A stretch of 64,000 bases of DNA from Bacteroidales bacterium (GTDB lineage Bacteria > Bacteroidota > Bacteroidia > Bacteroidales > WRLA01). The notes below the pieces were generated by a model. It was not told where the DNA came from. It did no database searches and saw only the letters and a program-made list of their open reading frames with translations. The position numbers and the translations under genes are program-made. Shown in pieces: positions 26,067 through 34,340 of the stretch; the first letter of the stretch is position 1, and every line of letters starts with the position of its first letter. Location of the stretch: assembly GCA_009777825.1 (NCBI GenBank), contig WRLA01000004.1:1-64000 (forward strand), in the 5' to 3' direction.

Positions 26067-27110
26067 ATGAAAGAAGTAAAAATCCGCAGCATGATTTCTT
26101 TTGATTGGGCGATGAAGCGTCTGCTTCGCCAGAAGGCAAACTACGAGGTCTTGGAAGGCTTTCTGAGCGAGTTGCTTCGCCGCAAAGTCATCATCAAGCA
26201 CATCGGCGATAGCGAAACCAATCAGGAAGAGAAAGACGATAAATACAACCGAGTGGACATCCTCGTTGAGATTGACAACAAAGAGTTAGTCATCATCGAA
26301 ATGCAGTTTTACGGTGAGGACGACTACTTCAAACGGATGCTCTACGGCGTGAGCAAGACCATCGCCGACTACATGCACAAGGGCAACGCCTACAGCATGG
26401 TTCGCAAAGTCTATTCCATCAACATCGTCTATTTCGACCTTGGCGTAGGCGACGACTACGTCTATCACGGAATCACCAACTTTACCGGACTCCATACCCA
26501 CCAAGAACTGCAACTTGCCGAGAAACAGCGCGCAGTTTACGAAAAAGAGTTTGTCGGCGACTTGTACCCCGAATACTACATCTTGAAAGTGAACAACTTT
26601 GACGACGTCGCCAAAGACACCTTAGACGAATGGATCTACTACCTGAAGAACAACAAGATACGAGATGATTTCACGGCGCAGGGCTTAGAGCAAGCCCGTG
26701 AGAGGTTGGCATACGACAATCTCACCGAAAGCGAGAAAAAGCAATACGAACGCGAGTTGAAAGACAGAATCATCCGCGACAGCGAGACAAGGACTGCTTT
26801 CAGGGAAGGACGCGAAGAAGGCGAAGCAAAGGGCTTGGAAAAAGGGTTGAAAAAAGGCGAGGCGAAAGGGTTGAAAGAAGGGTTGAAAAAAGGCGAAGCC
26901 ATCGGCATCGAAAAAGGCGAAGCCGAACGAGCCAAACTCAAAGCCGAAAAAGAATCAGCGGAAGCCAAACTCGAAGCCGAAAAAGAGCAGACCATCCTCA
27001 ACAGCCACCGCGCCGGCATCCCCATTGCCACCATCGCTACCATCACAAACATGACAGTCGAACAAGTTATCGAAATAGTGCAGTTTGAAAATGAAAAACA
27101 GGCAAAATAG
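26067..27110 (+). CDS. Rpn/PD-(D/E)XK nuclease family transposase-like protein
   Basis: The 347-residue protein matches the PDDEXK_2/Rpn group: SFDWAMKRLLRQKANYEVL at the start, a catalytic-type acidic strand RVDILVEIDNKELVIIEMQF near 70-90 (D-ExQ rather than D-ExK), and YYILKVNNFDD. Rpn proteins promote RecA-independent recombination; members here are often multicopy. From about 250 to 320 there is a Gly-Glu-Lys-rich repeat region (EGEAKGLEKGLKKGEAKG) likely to be helical, and the end (HRAGIPIATIATITNMTVEQV) looks like a small helix-turn-helix. The ATG was placed after the promoter. A 32-base tandem repeat begins within the last codons. Confidence 0.85.
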   Translation: MKEVKIRSMISFDWAMKRLLRQKANYEVLEGFLSELLRRKVIIKHIGDSETNQEEKDDKYNRVDILVEIDNKELVIIEMQFYGEDDYFKRMLYGVSKTIADYMHKGNAYSMVRKVYSINIVYFDLGVGDDYVYHGITNFTGLHTHQELQLAEKQRAVYEKEFVGDLYPEYYILKVNNFDDVAKDTLDEWIYYLKNNKIRDDFTAQGLEQARERLAYDNLTESEKKQYERELKDRIIRDSETRTAFREGREEGEAKGLEKGLKKGEAKGLKEGLKKGEAIGIEKGEAERAKLKAEKESAEAKLEAEKEQTILNSHRAGIPIATIATITNMTVEQVIEIVQFENEKQAK

Positions 27111-27150
27111 TGCAGTTTGAAATTCAAAAACAGTCGAAATAGTGCAGTTA
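27074..27150 (+). repeat. 32-bp tandem repeat across a stop codon
   Basis: AATAGTGCAGTT recurs at 27074, 27106 and 27138, an exact 32-base period, with similar bases between. The first unit encodes the end of the nuclease and the next lies past its stop. Confidence 0.75.
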
Positions 27151-27164
27151 TATTGTTTTTTTAG

Positions 27165-27172
27165 TATCTTTG
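27165..27172 (+). promoter_or_regulatory. -7 promoter element (TATCTTTG) of the DUF4143 ATPase gene
   Basis: TATCTTTG, 21 bases before ATG 27194. Confidence 0.62.
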
Positions 27173-27193
27173 CAGCGCGATAACAAATATAGC

Positions 27194-28465
27194 ATGATGG
27201 ACGTAAATGGTTATAAACAAGTGGTTTTAGACCAGCAGAAAGAGAAGAATGACATTCGCTTGTCCGATTTAATACCGAGACAAGAGGAAATTTACTTCGA
27301 TTTGGATAGTTCGTTGGCACAAATTGTTATCGGGGTACGGCGTAGCGGAAAGTCAACAATGTGTCATAAAGTATTGAAACAGAATAATATAAATTATGCT
27401 TACATAAATTTTGACGACGAACGCCTCTATGGCTTGAAATCCGAAGAACTGAACTCTTTACTCGAAGCCTTGTATATGGTTTATGGCGAGTTTAACTATT
27501 TGTTTTGCGACGAAATTCAAAATATTCCATCGTGGTTTTTGTTTGTCAATCGTTTGTTGAGGCAAAAAATAAGATTGGTTATTACGGGTTCTAACGCCAA
27601 ATTGTTGAGTAGCGAGTTAAGTACCCATCTTACAGGTCGTTACAATCAGGTAGAGTTGTTTCCATTTTCTTTTTTAGAAGTTTTGCGATTCAAAAATATT
27701 CGTTTCGATGATGATTCTACCGTCGGCGTTGCGGCTAAAAAAGCGGCTTTTGAGGAATATATTTCGCAGGGTGGATTTCCGGAACTCTTTACGGTTAAAA
27801 ATAAAAAGGCATACATCAAAAATCTTTTCAATTCAATAATAACCAGAGATATACAGCAGCGATTTTCTGTTCGTTACCCTGAATCTTTGCGAAAAATGGC
27901 AGATTATTTGACCGATACCGTTGCCGCCGAAACCAATTACAAAAAATTGGCAGAAATGTTCTCTTTTGGCTCTGCACACACGGCAGAAAATTATGTGAGT
28001 TATCTTCGTCAGGCATATTTATTGTTGAGCATTCAAAAATTTTCTTTCAAAAGCAAGGTGCGTATCCGCAACGAAAAGAACTATGCTATTGATACAGCGT
28101 TTATTTCGGTAGCGAAAGAGGGTTTTTCAGAACAAAATTTTGGTTGGCGATTCGAAAATATTGTCGGTGTTGAATTATTTCGACGTAGAAATCAGACCTT
28201 GAACGATGTGTATTATTTCCAAAATGGGTATGAAATTGATTTTGTGTTGTGTAATGATAATGCAATTGTGGAATTAATTCAGGTTTCCGTTGATATTTCG
28301 GCTGTAAAAACTTTCAAACGCGAAACAAATGCACTTTTTCGAGCCTCCGAAGAATTGAAGTGTAACAACCTCACACTTATCACTTTAAATGAAAATAGAA
28401 CATTGTCGGAAAACAATAAAACAATAAATATTGTGCCAATATTGGATTGGCTAATAAAAACGTAA
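27194..28465 (+). CDS. AAA_14 / DUF4143 ATPase
   Basis: About 423 residues. The N-terminal AAA domain has Walker A VIGVRRSGKST near 48-58, the YINFDDERL strand, the Walker B-like YLFCDEIQN and the sensor ITGSNAKLLSSELST. The C-terminal DUF4143 part has a nuclease-like fold (GYEIDFVLCND, AIVELIQVS). These proteins are frequent in multicopy in Bacteroidota and of unknown function, sometimes linked to mobile DNA. Two adjacent ATGs (27194, 27197) are possible starts. It is AT-rich compared with the propeller gene that begins 13 bases later on the same strand. Confidence 0.88.
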   Translation: MMDVNGYKQVVLDQQKEKNDIRLSDLIPRQEEIYFDLDSSLAQIVIGVRRSGKSTMCHKVLKQNNINYAYINFDDERLYGLKSEELNSLLEALYMVYGEFNYLFCDEIQNIPSWFLFVNRLLRQKIRLVITGSNAKLLSSELSTHLTGRYNQVELFPFSFLEVLRFKNIRFDDDSTVGVAAKKAAFEEYISQGGFPELFTVKNKKAYIKNLFNSIITRDIQQRFSVRYPESLRKMADYLTDTVAAETNYKKLAEMFSFGSAHTAENYVSYLRQAYLLLSIQKFSFKSKVRIRNEKNYAIDTAFISVAKEGFSEQNFGWRFENIVGVELFRRRNQTLNDVYYFQNGYEIDFVLCNDNAIVELIQVSVDISAVKTFKRETNALFRASEELKCNNLTLITLNENRTLSENNKTINIVPILDWLIKT

Positions 28466-28478
28466 TAAAAATAATAAA

Positions 28479-29684
28479 ATGAAAGTAACTAATTTTTTAG
28501 TATTAATGAGCATCGCCGTTTCTTTGACGGCGCAGAACACAATTCAATGGCGCGGCGAAGACCGCACCGGAGTTTACAACGAGCAGGGTCTGTTAAAATC
28601 GTGGCCCGCAAAAGGACCGCAACTGCTGTGGCATTATGACGGTTTGGGCGAAGGACATTCGTCGGTAGCCATTGACGCCGGTAAGATTTACGTTACCGGC
28701 ATGACCGGAAACATCGGCTACATCTATATCTTCGACATGGATGGCAAGTTGTTGAACAAGAAAGAGTATGGCAAAGAGTGGGACGAAAGTTACAACGGAC
28801 CGCGCGGCACCATTACCATCAACGACAGCAAGTTGTATTTGATAACCGGAACGGGATACCTGCTTTGTTTCGACCAAAACACGTTAGACTTAGTCTGGAA
28901 AAAAGACCTTCAGTCCGACTTTGGGAGCAAGAACATCAAATGGGGCGTCAACGAATCACCGCTCATCGTCGGCGAGAAGATCATATTTACGCCCGGCGGA
29001 CAAAAACATAACGTAGTGGCGTTGAATAAAAATGACGGTTCGCTGATATGGTCGTGCGCGGGCGAAGGCGACCTTTCCGCCTATTGTTCCCCGCTTTATA
29101 TTGGCGATCAGGATGTTCCGTTGATTGTTACCATGACCGCCGACCATATCTTGGGCATTGACTTCGCCACCGGAAAAAAACTCTGGTCGCACGAAAATAA
29201 AAACAAGTGGTCGGTTCATGCCAACACGCCCATTTACGGCGACAACATGCTGCTTTGCACCAGCGGCTACGGCAAAGGTTCCACGATGTTCCGCCTGACT
29301 AACGGAGGACGATCGGTGGAAGTCGCATGGACGCTGTCCGACATAGATTCGAGAATCGGCGCCATGGTCAAAATCGGCGATTACGTTTACGGGTCGGGCG
29401 ACGCCAATAAATATTGGTTTTGCGTGGATTGGAAAAGCGGAAAAATCAAATATAAAGATAATACCATCGCCGTCGGCTGCGTGATTGCCGCCGACAACAT
29501 GCTCTACTGCTACTCCGAAAAGGGCGACATGGCATTGGTGAAAGTTACGCCCGAAAAGTTTGACTTGATAAGCAAGTTCCCCATCACCTTAGGCACCGAC
29601 CAGCATTGGGCGCATCCGGTTATTTATCAGGGAGTTCTGTATGTGCGGCATGGGAACACGCTGATGGCTTATAAGATAAAATGA
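28479..29684 (+). CDS. PQQ/BamB-like beta-propeller protein 1, exported
   Basis: The 401-residue protein has a signal peptide (cut likely after SLTA) and then repeating propeller blades with the pattern of a Tyr/Val strand followed by a D-x-x-TGKxxW turn (IYIFDMDGKLL, VVALNKNDGSLIWS, LGIDFATGKKLWS, FCVDWKSGKIKY). Such PQQ-like eight-bladed propellers bind quinone cofactors in dehydrogenases or serve as scaffolds, as in BamB; the metal and cofactor ligands of true quinoproteins are not evident. It is a close paralogue of the gene at 33087, starting with near-identical QNTIQWRGEDRTGVY. First of four propellers in this locus. Confidence 0.85.
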   Translation: MKVTNFLVLMSIAVSLTAQNTIQWRGEDRTGVYNEQGLLKSWPAKGPQLLWHYDGLGEGHSSVAIDAGKIYVTGMTGNIGYIYIFDMDGKLLNKKEYGKEWDESYNGPRGTITINDSKLYLITGTGYLLCFDQNTLDLVWKKDLQSDFGSKNIKWGVNESPLIVGEKIIFTPGGQKHNVVALNKNDGSLIWSCAGEGDLSAYCSPLYIGDQDVPLIVTMTADHILGIDFATGKKLWSHENKNKWSVHANTPIYGDNMLLCTSGYGKGSTMFRLTNGGRSVEVAWTLSDIDSRIGAMVKIGDYVYGSGDANKYWFCVDWKSGKIKYKDNTIAVGCVIAADNMLYCYSEKGDMALVKVTPEKFDLISKFPITLGTDQHWAHPVIYQGVLYVRHGNTLMAYKIK

Positions 29685-29719
29685 GAACGATTATTTTTCA
29701 CTGTTATTAAATTTTTACG

Positions 29720-29727
29720 TATCTTTG
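29720..29727 (+). promoter_or_regulatory. -7 promoter element (TATCTTTG) of the small gene at 29756
   Basis: TATCTTTG, 28 bases before ATG 29756. It may also drive the propeller genes that follow. Confidence 0.58.
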
Positions 29728-29755
29728 CAGCGATATTGATAAATATCTTTTTAAG

Positions 29756-30013
29756 ATGAGCGTTTTAGTAAAAGAAGAATTTACCGTATCTATTTCCGGT
29801 GATATTGTCAAAGCGATTCAAAAGCGCTATGAAAAGGATGATTATTCGATAATGGTCGAAAACTTTTTCAGATTAATGCTTCCTAGAAGAAAAAGAAATA
29901 AAAATTTGATGCTATCTGCCCGTTTACGCGGATGTGCCGTTTCTTCCGGTCTTGTTGGGAACACAGATAAGGAGATAAAAACAATGATGTATCAAGAAAA
30001 ACATGGAGTATGA
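29756..30013 (+). CDS. Orphan antitoxin-like small protein
   Basis: The 85-residue protein starts with a short beta-strand segment (EEFTVSISGDIVKAIQKRYE) followed by helix (SIMVENFFRLML) and a basic stretch (PRRKRNKN). That plan resembles the small antitoxins of Bacteroidota VapBC-like pairs (ribbon-helix-type N-terminus, VENYF motif). No PIN-domain toxin follows; the next gene is a propeller 58 bases later. The central part is basic where relatives are usually acidic, so it may be decaying. Assignment is tentative. Confidence 0.5.
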   Translation: MSVLVKEEFTVSISGDIVKAIQKRYEKDDYSIMVENFFRLMLPRRKRNKNLMLSARLRGCAVSSGLVGNTDKEIKTMMYQEKHGV

Positions 30014-30071
30014 CAAATAACACGGATGAGTATTTCTATCATATAAATATATTTTTAAATTTCTGATAATT

Positions 30072-31349
30072 ATGGTAACAACAAACAAAACAAAAGTAAT
30101 TATTATGGCAGTAATCTTGATGATTACCGCCATGGAAGCAACCGCCCAAGACTGGGCAAGATGGCGTGGCGCAGACAACGATGGCATCGTGAAAGGCGCG
30201 AATGTTAATTTGGATTGGGCAGAGAAAAAACCTGCACTTGCCTGGACGTTTAGAGAGGCGGGGATGGGATATTCTTCTCCCACTGTCGTCGGAACGACGC
30301 TCTACTGTCAGGGCGCGATGGATAGTGTCGGCTTTGCCTTCGCCTTAGACACGAAAACGGGCAACCTGAAATGGAAACAGGAACTCGGTCGGGAAGTTGT
30401 CGAAGACCGCGAAAACTGTCCCCGCGGCTCAATCACGGTGGACGGCGACCGGCTTTACCTGATTCGCGCCATCGGACAGATAGTGTGCCTTTCGGCTGCC
30501 GACGGCAAAGTGATTTGGCAAAAAGATTTTATCACGGATTTTGGCGGTAAAATCATGTCCAAATGGGGTTACAGCGAGTCGCCCCTGATAGATGGCAACG
30601 TGGTCATCTGCACGCCGGGCGGCAGTCAGGGCGCAATGGTGGCGTTAGACAAAGACAGCGGCGCCGTCGTCTGGACAAGCAAAGAGTGGACGGACGAGGC
30701 AGGATATTCCTCCCCGATTGTCGCTGAGATAGACGGCGTCCGTCAATATATCCAGCAGGCGGCAAAAGGCGTAGCGGGCATATCGGCAAAAGATGGAAAA
30801 CTGCTGTGGAGCGTGGATGTTGAAGGCTATCGAACGGCTATCATTCCAACACCCATCTATCAAGATAACGTGGTTTATGTTACGGCAAGTTATAATTCGA
30901 GTTGTAACGCCATCAAACTCGTCAAAGGCAGTGATACATTTGAGGCAGAGGTCGTTTATTCCAATAAAAACATGCTCAACCATCACGGCGGCGTAGTGTT
31001 GATGAACGGATATATCTATGGCTTCTCAGAAACGTCCGGCTGGACGTGTCAGGATTTCAAAACAGGCGAAAATGTTTGGAGCACGGGAAGAACGGGCGAA
31101 GTAACCAAATTCGGCAAAGGTGCAACGCTCGCCGTCAACGACCGCCTGATTCTTCAGGAAGAACGCTCCGGCACGCTTACAGTCGTGGCAGCCTCTCCCG
31201 ACGGATGGAAAGAGTTCGGCACTTTGGAAATACCGGAACGCACCCAGATACCGACAACCGACAACATGGTGTGGGCACATCCTGTCGTCGCCAACGGCAA
31301 ACTCTACGTGAGAGACCACGACTTGCTGTTTTGTTTTGATTTGAAATAA
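30072..31349 (+). CDS. PQQ/BamB-like beta-propeller protein 2, exported
   Basis: The 425-residue protein has a hydrophobic export signal (cut near EATAQ), then propeller blades: WARWRGADNDGIV, FALDTKTGNLKWK, VCLSAADGKVIWQ, VALDKDSGAVVWT, GISAKDGKLLWS, CQDFKTGENVWS. It differs enough from propellers 1 and 3 (extra RENCPRGSI and HHGG segments) to be an older duplicate. The WRGxDxxGI opening is typical of PQQ-like proteins found in planctomycete and Bacteroidota genomes. Function unknown. The AlbA_2/RecG-like gene begins five bases after its stop. Confidence 0.85.
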   Translation: MVTTNKTKVIIMAVILMITAMEATAQDWARWRGADNDGIVKGANVNLDWAEKKPALAWTFREAGMGYSSPTVVGTTLYCQGAMDSVGFAFALDTKTGNLKWKQELGREVVEDRENCPRGSITVDGDRLYLIRAIGQIVCLSAADGKVIWQKDFITDFGGKIMSKWGYSESPLIDGNVVICTPGGSQGAMVALDKDSGAVVWTSKEWTDEAGYSSPIVAEIDGVRQYIQQAAKGVAGISAKDGKLLWSVDVEGYRTAIIPTPIYQDNVVYVTASYNSSCNAIKLVKGSDTFEAEVVYSNKNMLNHHGGVVLMNGYIYGFSETSGWTCQDFKTGENVWSTGRTGEVTKFGKGATLAVNDRLILQEERSGTLTVVAASPDGWKEFGTLEIPERTQIPTTDNMVWAHPVVANGKLYVRDHDLLFCFDLK

Positions 31350-31354
31350 TAACG

Positions 31355-33109
31355 ATGAGCCTGCCCATTAACATAAAAGACCTGCTCCATGGACATTGTG
31401 TCGAATGGGAACGTTTGGAGTTCAAACGCGGATGGAATCCCGAAGAGGTGATTCATATAATGTGTGCCTTCGCCAACGATTTGCATAACTGGGGCGGAGG
31501 CTACATTATCATAGGCATTGATGCCAAAGACGGTATGCCTGTTTTTCCGGTTTCGGGACTGCAACAAAATCAGTTAGACAAAATCCAAAATGAGATTTTC
31601 GAATTAGGGAACCGGATTCAGCCGGCTTACTTGCCAATCATGCAGCCATACGTGATAGATGAACAGCACATTTTGGTTTTGTGGTGTCCTGCCGGCGATT
31701 TTCGTCCATATTCCGCACCCACAACTTTGGGCGACAAGGCGCAACGTCAGTTTTACATTCGGGTTGGATCAAGTACGGTGATTGCGAAAAATGAAACTTT
31801 GCGACGCATGTATGAATTGGCAGCCCGTGTTCCGTTCGACGACCGTATCAATCAGGAGGCTACCATTGACGATTTTGATTTGGGATTGATACAGGCATAT
31901 TTACAAGAAGTGAAAAGCGACCTTTATGAGGAGAGTAAGCGTATCAGTCTGGCAGAACTTGTGTGTAATATGCACATCGCCAAAGGCTCGGATGAATATT
32001 TGCGCCCTGTCAATGTCGGATTGCTCTTTTTCTCACGCAAACCGGAAAAATTCTTTGACCGTACATGGATAGAAGTCGTTTGGCGTAGGGACGATATAGG
32101 GGATAATTTTACCGAACATTATTTCAAAGGGGCCTTACATAACCAATTGCGGGATGCGCTGAGTTTTATCAAATCAAATATTATTCACGAACACGTGATA
32201 AAAGTGCCAAATCGGGCAGAGGCGCGTCGGTTTTACAACTATCCCTATCAAGCAGTGGAGGAAGCATTGGCGAACGCTGTCTATCATAAAGGTTACGACT
32301 TGGGTAAACCGATTGAGGTACAGATATTTCCCGATATGATTACAGTGTTGAGTTATCCGAGCGCACTTCCTCCTGTGGACACACAAATTCTGAATAACCG
32401 GAAAGTTATAGCAAGGGATTACCGCAACCGCCGTATCGGCGATTTCCTGAAAGAATTAGACTTAACGGAAGGACGAGGCACCGGTTTCCCGAAAATGCAC
32501 AGGGAAATGACGAACAACGATTCCCCTCAACCAATCATCGAAACCGATGCGGATGGGACTTACTTTTTGGTAACTTTGCCCATAAATCCGGAGTATTTGG
32601 AACATGCAGGTGACCAAGTTGGTGACCAAGTTAGCGACCAAGTTAGCGACCAAGTTGACGACCAAGCTGACGACCAAGCTGGCGATAAAGTTAACGATAA
32701 AGCCAACGATAAAGCTAACGATAAAGTTGGTAACCAAGTTAGTAACCAAGTTTGTGATAAATCTAACGACCAAGCTGACGACCAAGCTAACGACCAAGCT
32801 GACGACCAAGCTGACGACCAAGTTGGTGACCAAGTTCAAAATATTCTAAACAAGCCACTTCATGACAGAGTAGAAGAAATTTTAAGTTTTGCAACACGAT
32901 GGATTAAACGTGATGAATTGTTTGTCGGCATGAACCTGAGTAATCATCATGATAACCGGAAAAAATATTTAGACCCGCTCCTGAAAATCGGTTGGATAGA
33001 GATGGAATATCCCGATAAAAAAACAAGTCCGCTTCAACGGTATAGAATTACGGAAGCAGGGAGGAATTTATTGAAAATCATTAATTATGGCAACGACAAA
33101 CAAAAATAA
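31355..33109 (+). CDS. AlbA_2 / RecG-like ATP-binding regulator with 4-residue repeats
   Basis: The 584-residue protein has the Schlafen-AlbA_2 DNA-binding domain at about 10-150 (CVEWERLEFKRGWNPEEVIH, GGYIIIGID), a central domain of the RecG-C-terminal/HATPase_c_4 type (EALANAVYHKGY, GDFLKELDLTEGRGTGFPKM), a run of 19 four-residue repeats (DQVG/DQAD type, about 420-495) and a C-terminal winged helix (RYRITEAGRNLL). These proteins are thought to be DNA-binding regulators or defence-related; there is no helicase core. Its last 23 bases overlap the start of propeller 3, so translation is coupled. It sits as an insert between propeller genes. Confidence 0.85.
   Translation: MSLPINIKDLLHGHCVEWERLEFKRGWNPEEVIHIMCAFANDLHNWGGGYIIIGIDAKDGMPVFPVSGLQQNQLDKIQNEIFELGNRIQPAYLPIMQPYVIDEQHILVLWCPAGDFRPYSAPTTLGDKAQRQFYIRVGSSTVIAKNETLRRMYELAARVPFDDRINQEATIDDFDLGLIQAYLQEVKSDLYEESKRISLAELVCNMHIAKGSDEYLRPVNVGLLFFSRKPEKFFDRTWIEVVWRRDDIGDNFTEHYFKGALHNQLRDALSFIKSNIIHEHVIKVPNRAEARRFYNYPYQAVEEALANAVYHKGYDLGKPIEVQIFPDMITVLSYPSALPPVDTQILNNRKVIARDYRNRRIGDFLKELDLTEGRGTGFPKMHREMTNNDSPQPIIETDADGTYFLVTLPINPEYLEHAGDQVGDQVSDQVSDQVDDQADDQAGDKVNDKANDKANDKVGNQVSNQVCDKSNDQADDQANDQADDQADDQVGDQVQNILNKPLHDRVEEILSFATRWIKRDELFVGMNLSNHHDNRKKYLDPLLKIGWIEMEYPDKKTSPLQRYRITEAGRNLLKIINYGNDKQK
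32612..32839 (+). repeat. 12-bp coding tandem repeat (19 units)
   Basis: Nineteen units of the form GACCAAGTTGGT / GATAAAGCTAAC, each four codons, with no gaps. They encode Asp-Gln/Lys-Val/Ala-x repeats between the ATP-binding domain and the winged helix of the host protein. Confidence 0.93.
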
Positions 33110-34316
33110 AAAGGCGGCGAGTATATTTTATTGTTTACTATTGTGTGCAAGCCACATTTTGTCGGCGCAAAACACCGTTGAGTGGCGCTACGACCGCACA
33201 GGCGTCTATAGCCAAGAGACCGGACTGCTGACCTCGTGGGCTGCCAACGGACCCGAACTGCTTTGGCATTTCGACGGCTTGGGACTTGGATACTCTTCCG
33301 TATCCATTGCCGATGAAAGACTTTTCGTAACCGGATATACCGATGGCAAAGGCTATCTGTATGTTTTGAACATGGATGGCAAACTCTTACATAAGGTCGA
33401 ATATGGCGACGAATTTGACGAAAACTACCCCGGCGCCCGCAGTACAGTAATCCCCAACGACGGTAAACTGTATATCACAAGCGGAATGGCAGAACTGTTT
33501 TGCTACGACATGCAATCGCTGCAACTGCTGTGGAAAAAGAACTACGCCCAAGACTACGAAGCCGAAAACACCAAACATGGCTGGCACGGTCCACCCTTGA
33601 TAATCGGCGATAAACTGATTATCGCGCCCGGCGGGAAAAAGCACAACGTAGTGGCGTTGAACAAAACGACGGGCGATGTTATCTGGAGTTCGGAAGGAGC
33701 GGGTGTCATGTCGGGATATGGCGTTCCCATCTATATCGGTGACCAACAAGTACCTCAAATTGCGGTGATGATGTCGGACTATATCATCGGCGTGGATGCG
33801 TCGAACGGTAAACTGCTGTGGTCGTACCATCATACCAACAAGTATCGGGAGCATCCCAACACGCCGGTTTATAGCGATAACATGTTGTTCTGCATGAGCA
33901 GTTACGGCAAAGGCTCCGTCATGCTGTGCCTGACAAACGGCGGCAAAGACGTAGAGAAAGTGTGGGAGATAACCGAACTGGGACATCAGACGGGGCATGT
34001 GATAAAATTCGGCGACTACATCTACGGCTCCGGCGAAAAAACACACTGGCATTGCGTAGAATGGAAAACCGGAAAGGTCATGTACAGCGACAAAACCCTC
34101 GCCAGAGGCAACATCATCGCCGCCGACGGCATGTTGTACCTCTATTCCGACAAAGGAGAAATGGCATTAGTGAAACCAAATCCGCAAAAACTCGACATCG
34201 TCGGCAAATTTCCCATCACCTTAGGCTCCGAGCAGCATTTTGCGCATCCGGTGATTTATCGAGGCGTGATGTATGTGCGGCATGGGGATGGCTTGATGGG
34301 GTATAAAATAAGATAA
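33087..34316 (+). CDS. PQQ/BamB-like beta-propeller protein 3, exported
   Basis: The 409-residue protein has a basic start, a hydrophobic segment (AASIFYCLLLCASHILSA) and a propeller very similar along its whole length to protein 1: QNTVEWRYDRTGVYSQ, HNVVALNKTTGDVIWS, GVDASNGKLLWS, HCVEWKTGKVMYS, FPITLGSEQHFAHPVIYRGVMYVRHG. This is a duplicate of 28479 separated from it by three other genes. It lacks the Gly-Glu of the WRGED opening. Its start overlaps the AlbA_2/RecG-like gene. Confidence 0.85.
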   Translation: MATTNKNKKAASIFYCLLLCASHILSAQNTVEWRYDRTGVYSQETGLLTSWAANGPELLWHFDGLGLGYSSVSIADERLFVTGYTDGKGYLYVLNMDGKLLHKVEYGDEFDENYPGARSTVIPNDGKLYITSGMAELFCYDMQSLQLLWKKNYAQDYEAENTKHGWHGPPLIIGDKLIIAPGGKKHNVVALNKTTGDVIWSSEGAGVMSGYGVPIYIGDQQVPQIAVMMSDYIIGVDASNGKLLWSYHHTNKYREHPNTPVYSDNMLFCMSSYGKGSVMLCLTNGGKDVEKVWEITELGHQTGHVIKFGDYIYGSGEKTHWHCVEWKTGKVMYSDKTLARGNIIAADGMLYLYSDKGEMALVKPNPQKLDIVGKFPITLGSEQHFAHPVIYRGVMYVRHGDGLMGYKIR

Positions 34317-34340
34317 GTTATTAATAAAAAATATAAAACC

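Noticed and set aside
32612-32839. CRISPR-like regular repeats
   Set aside because: Units are 12 bases, contiguous and in frame within a coding gene; there are no spacers and no cas genes.
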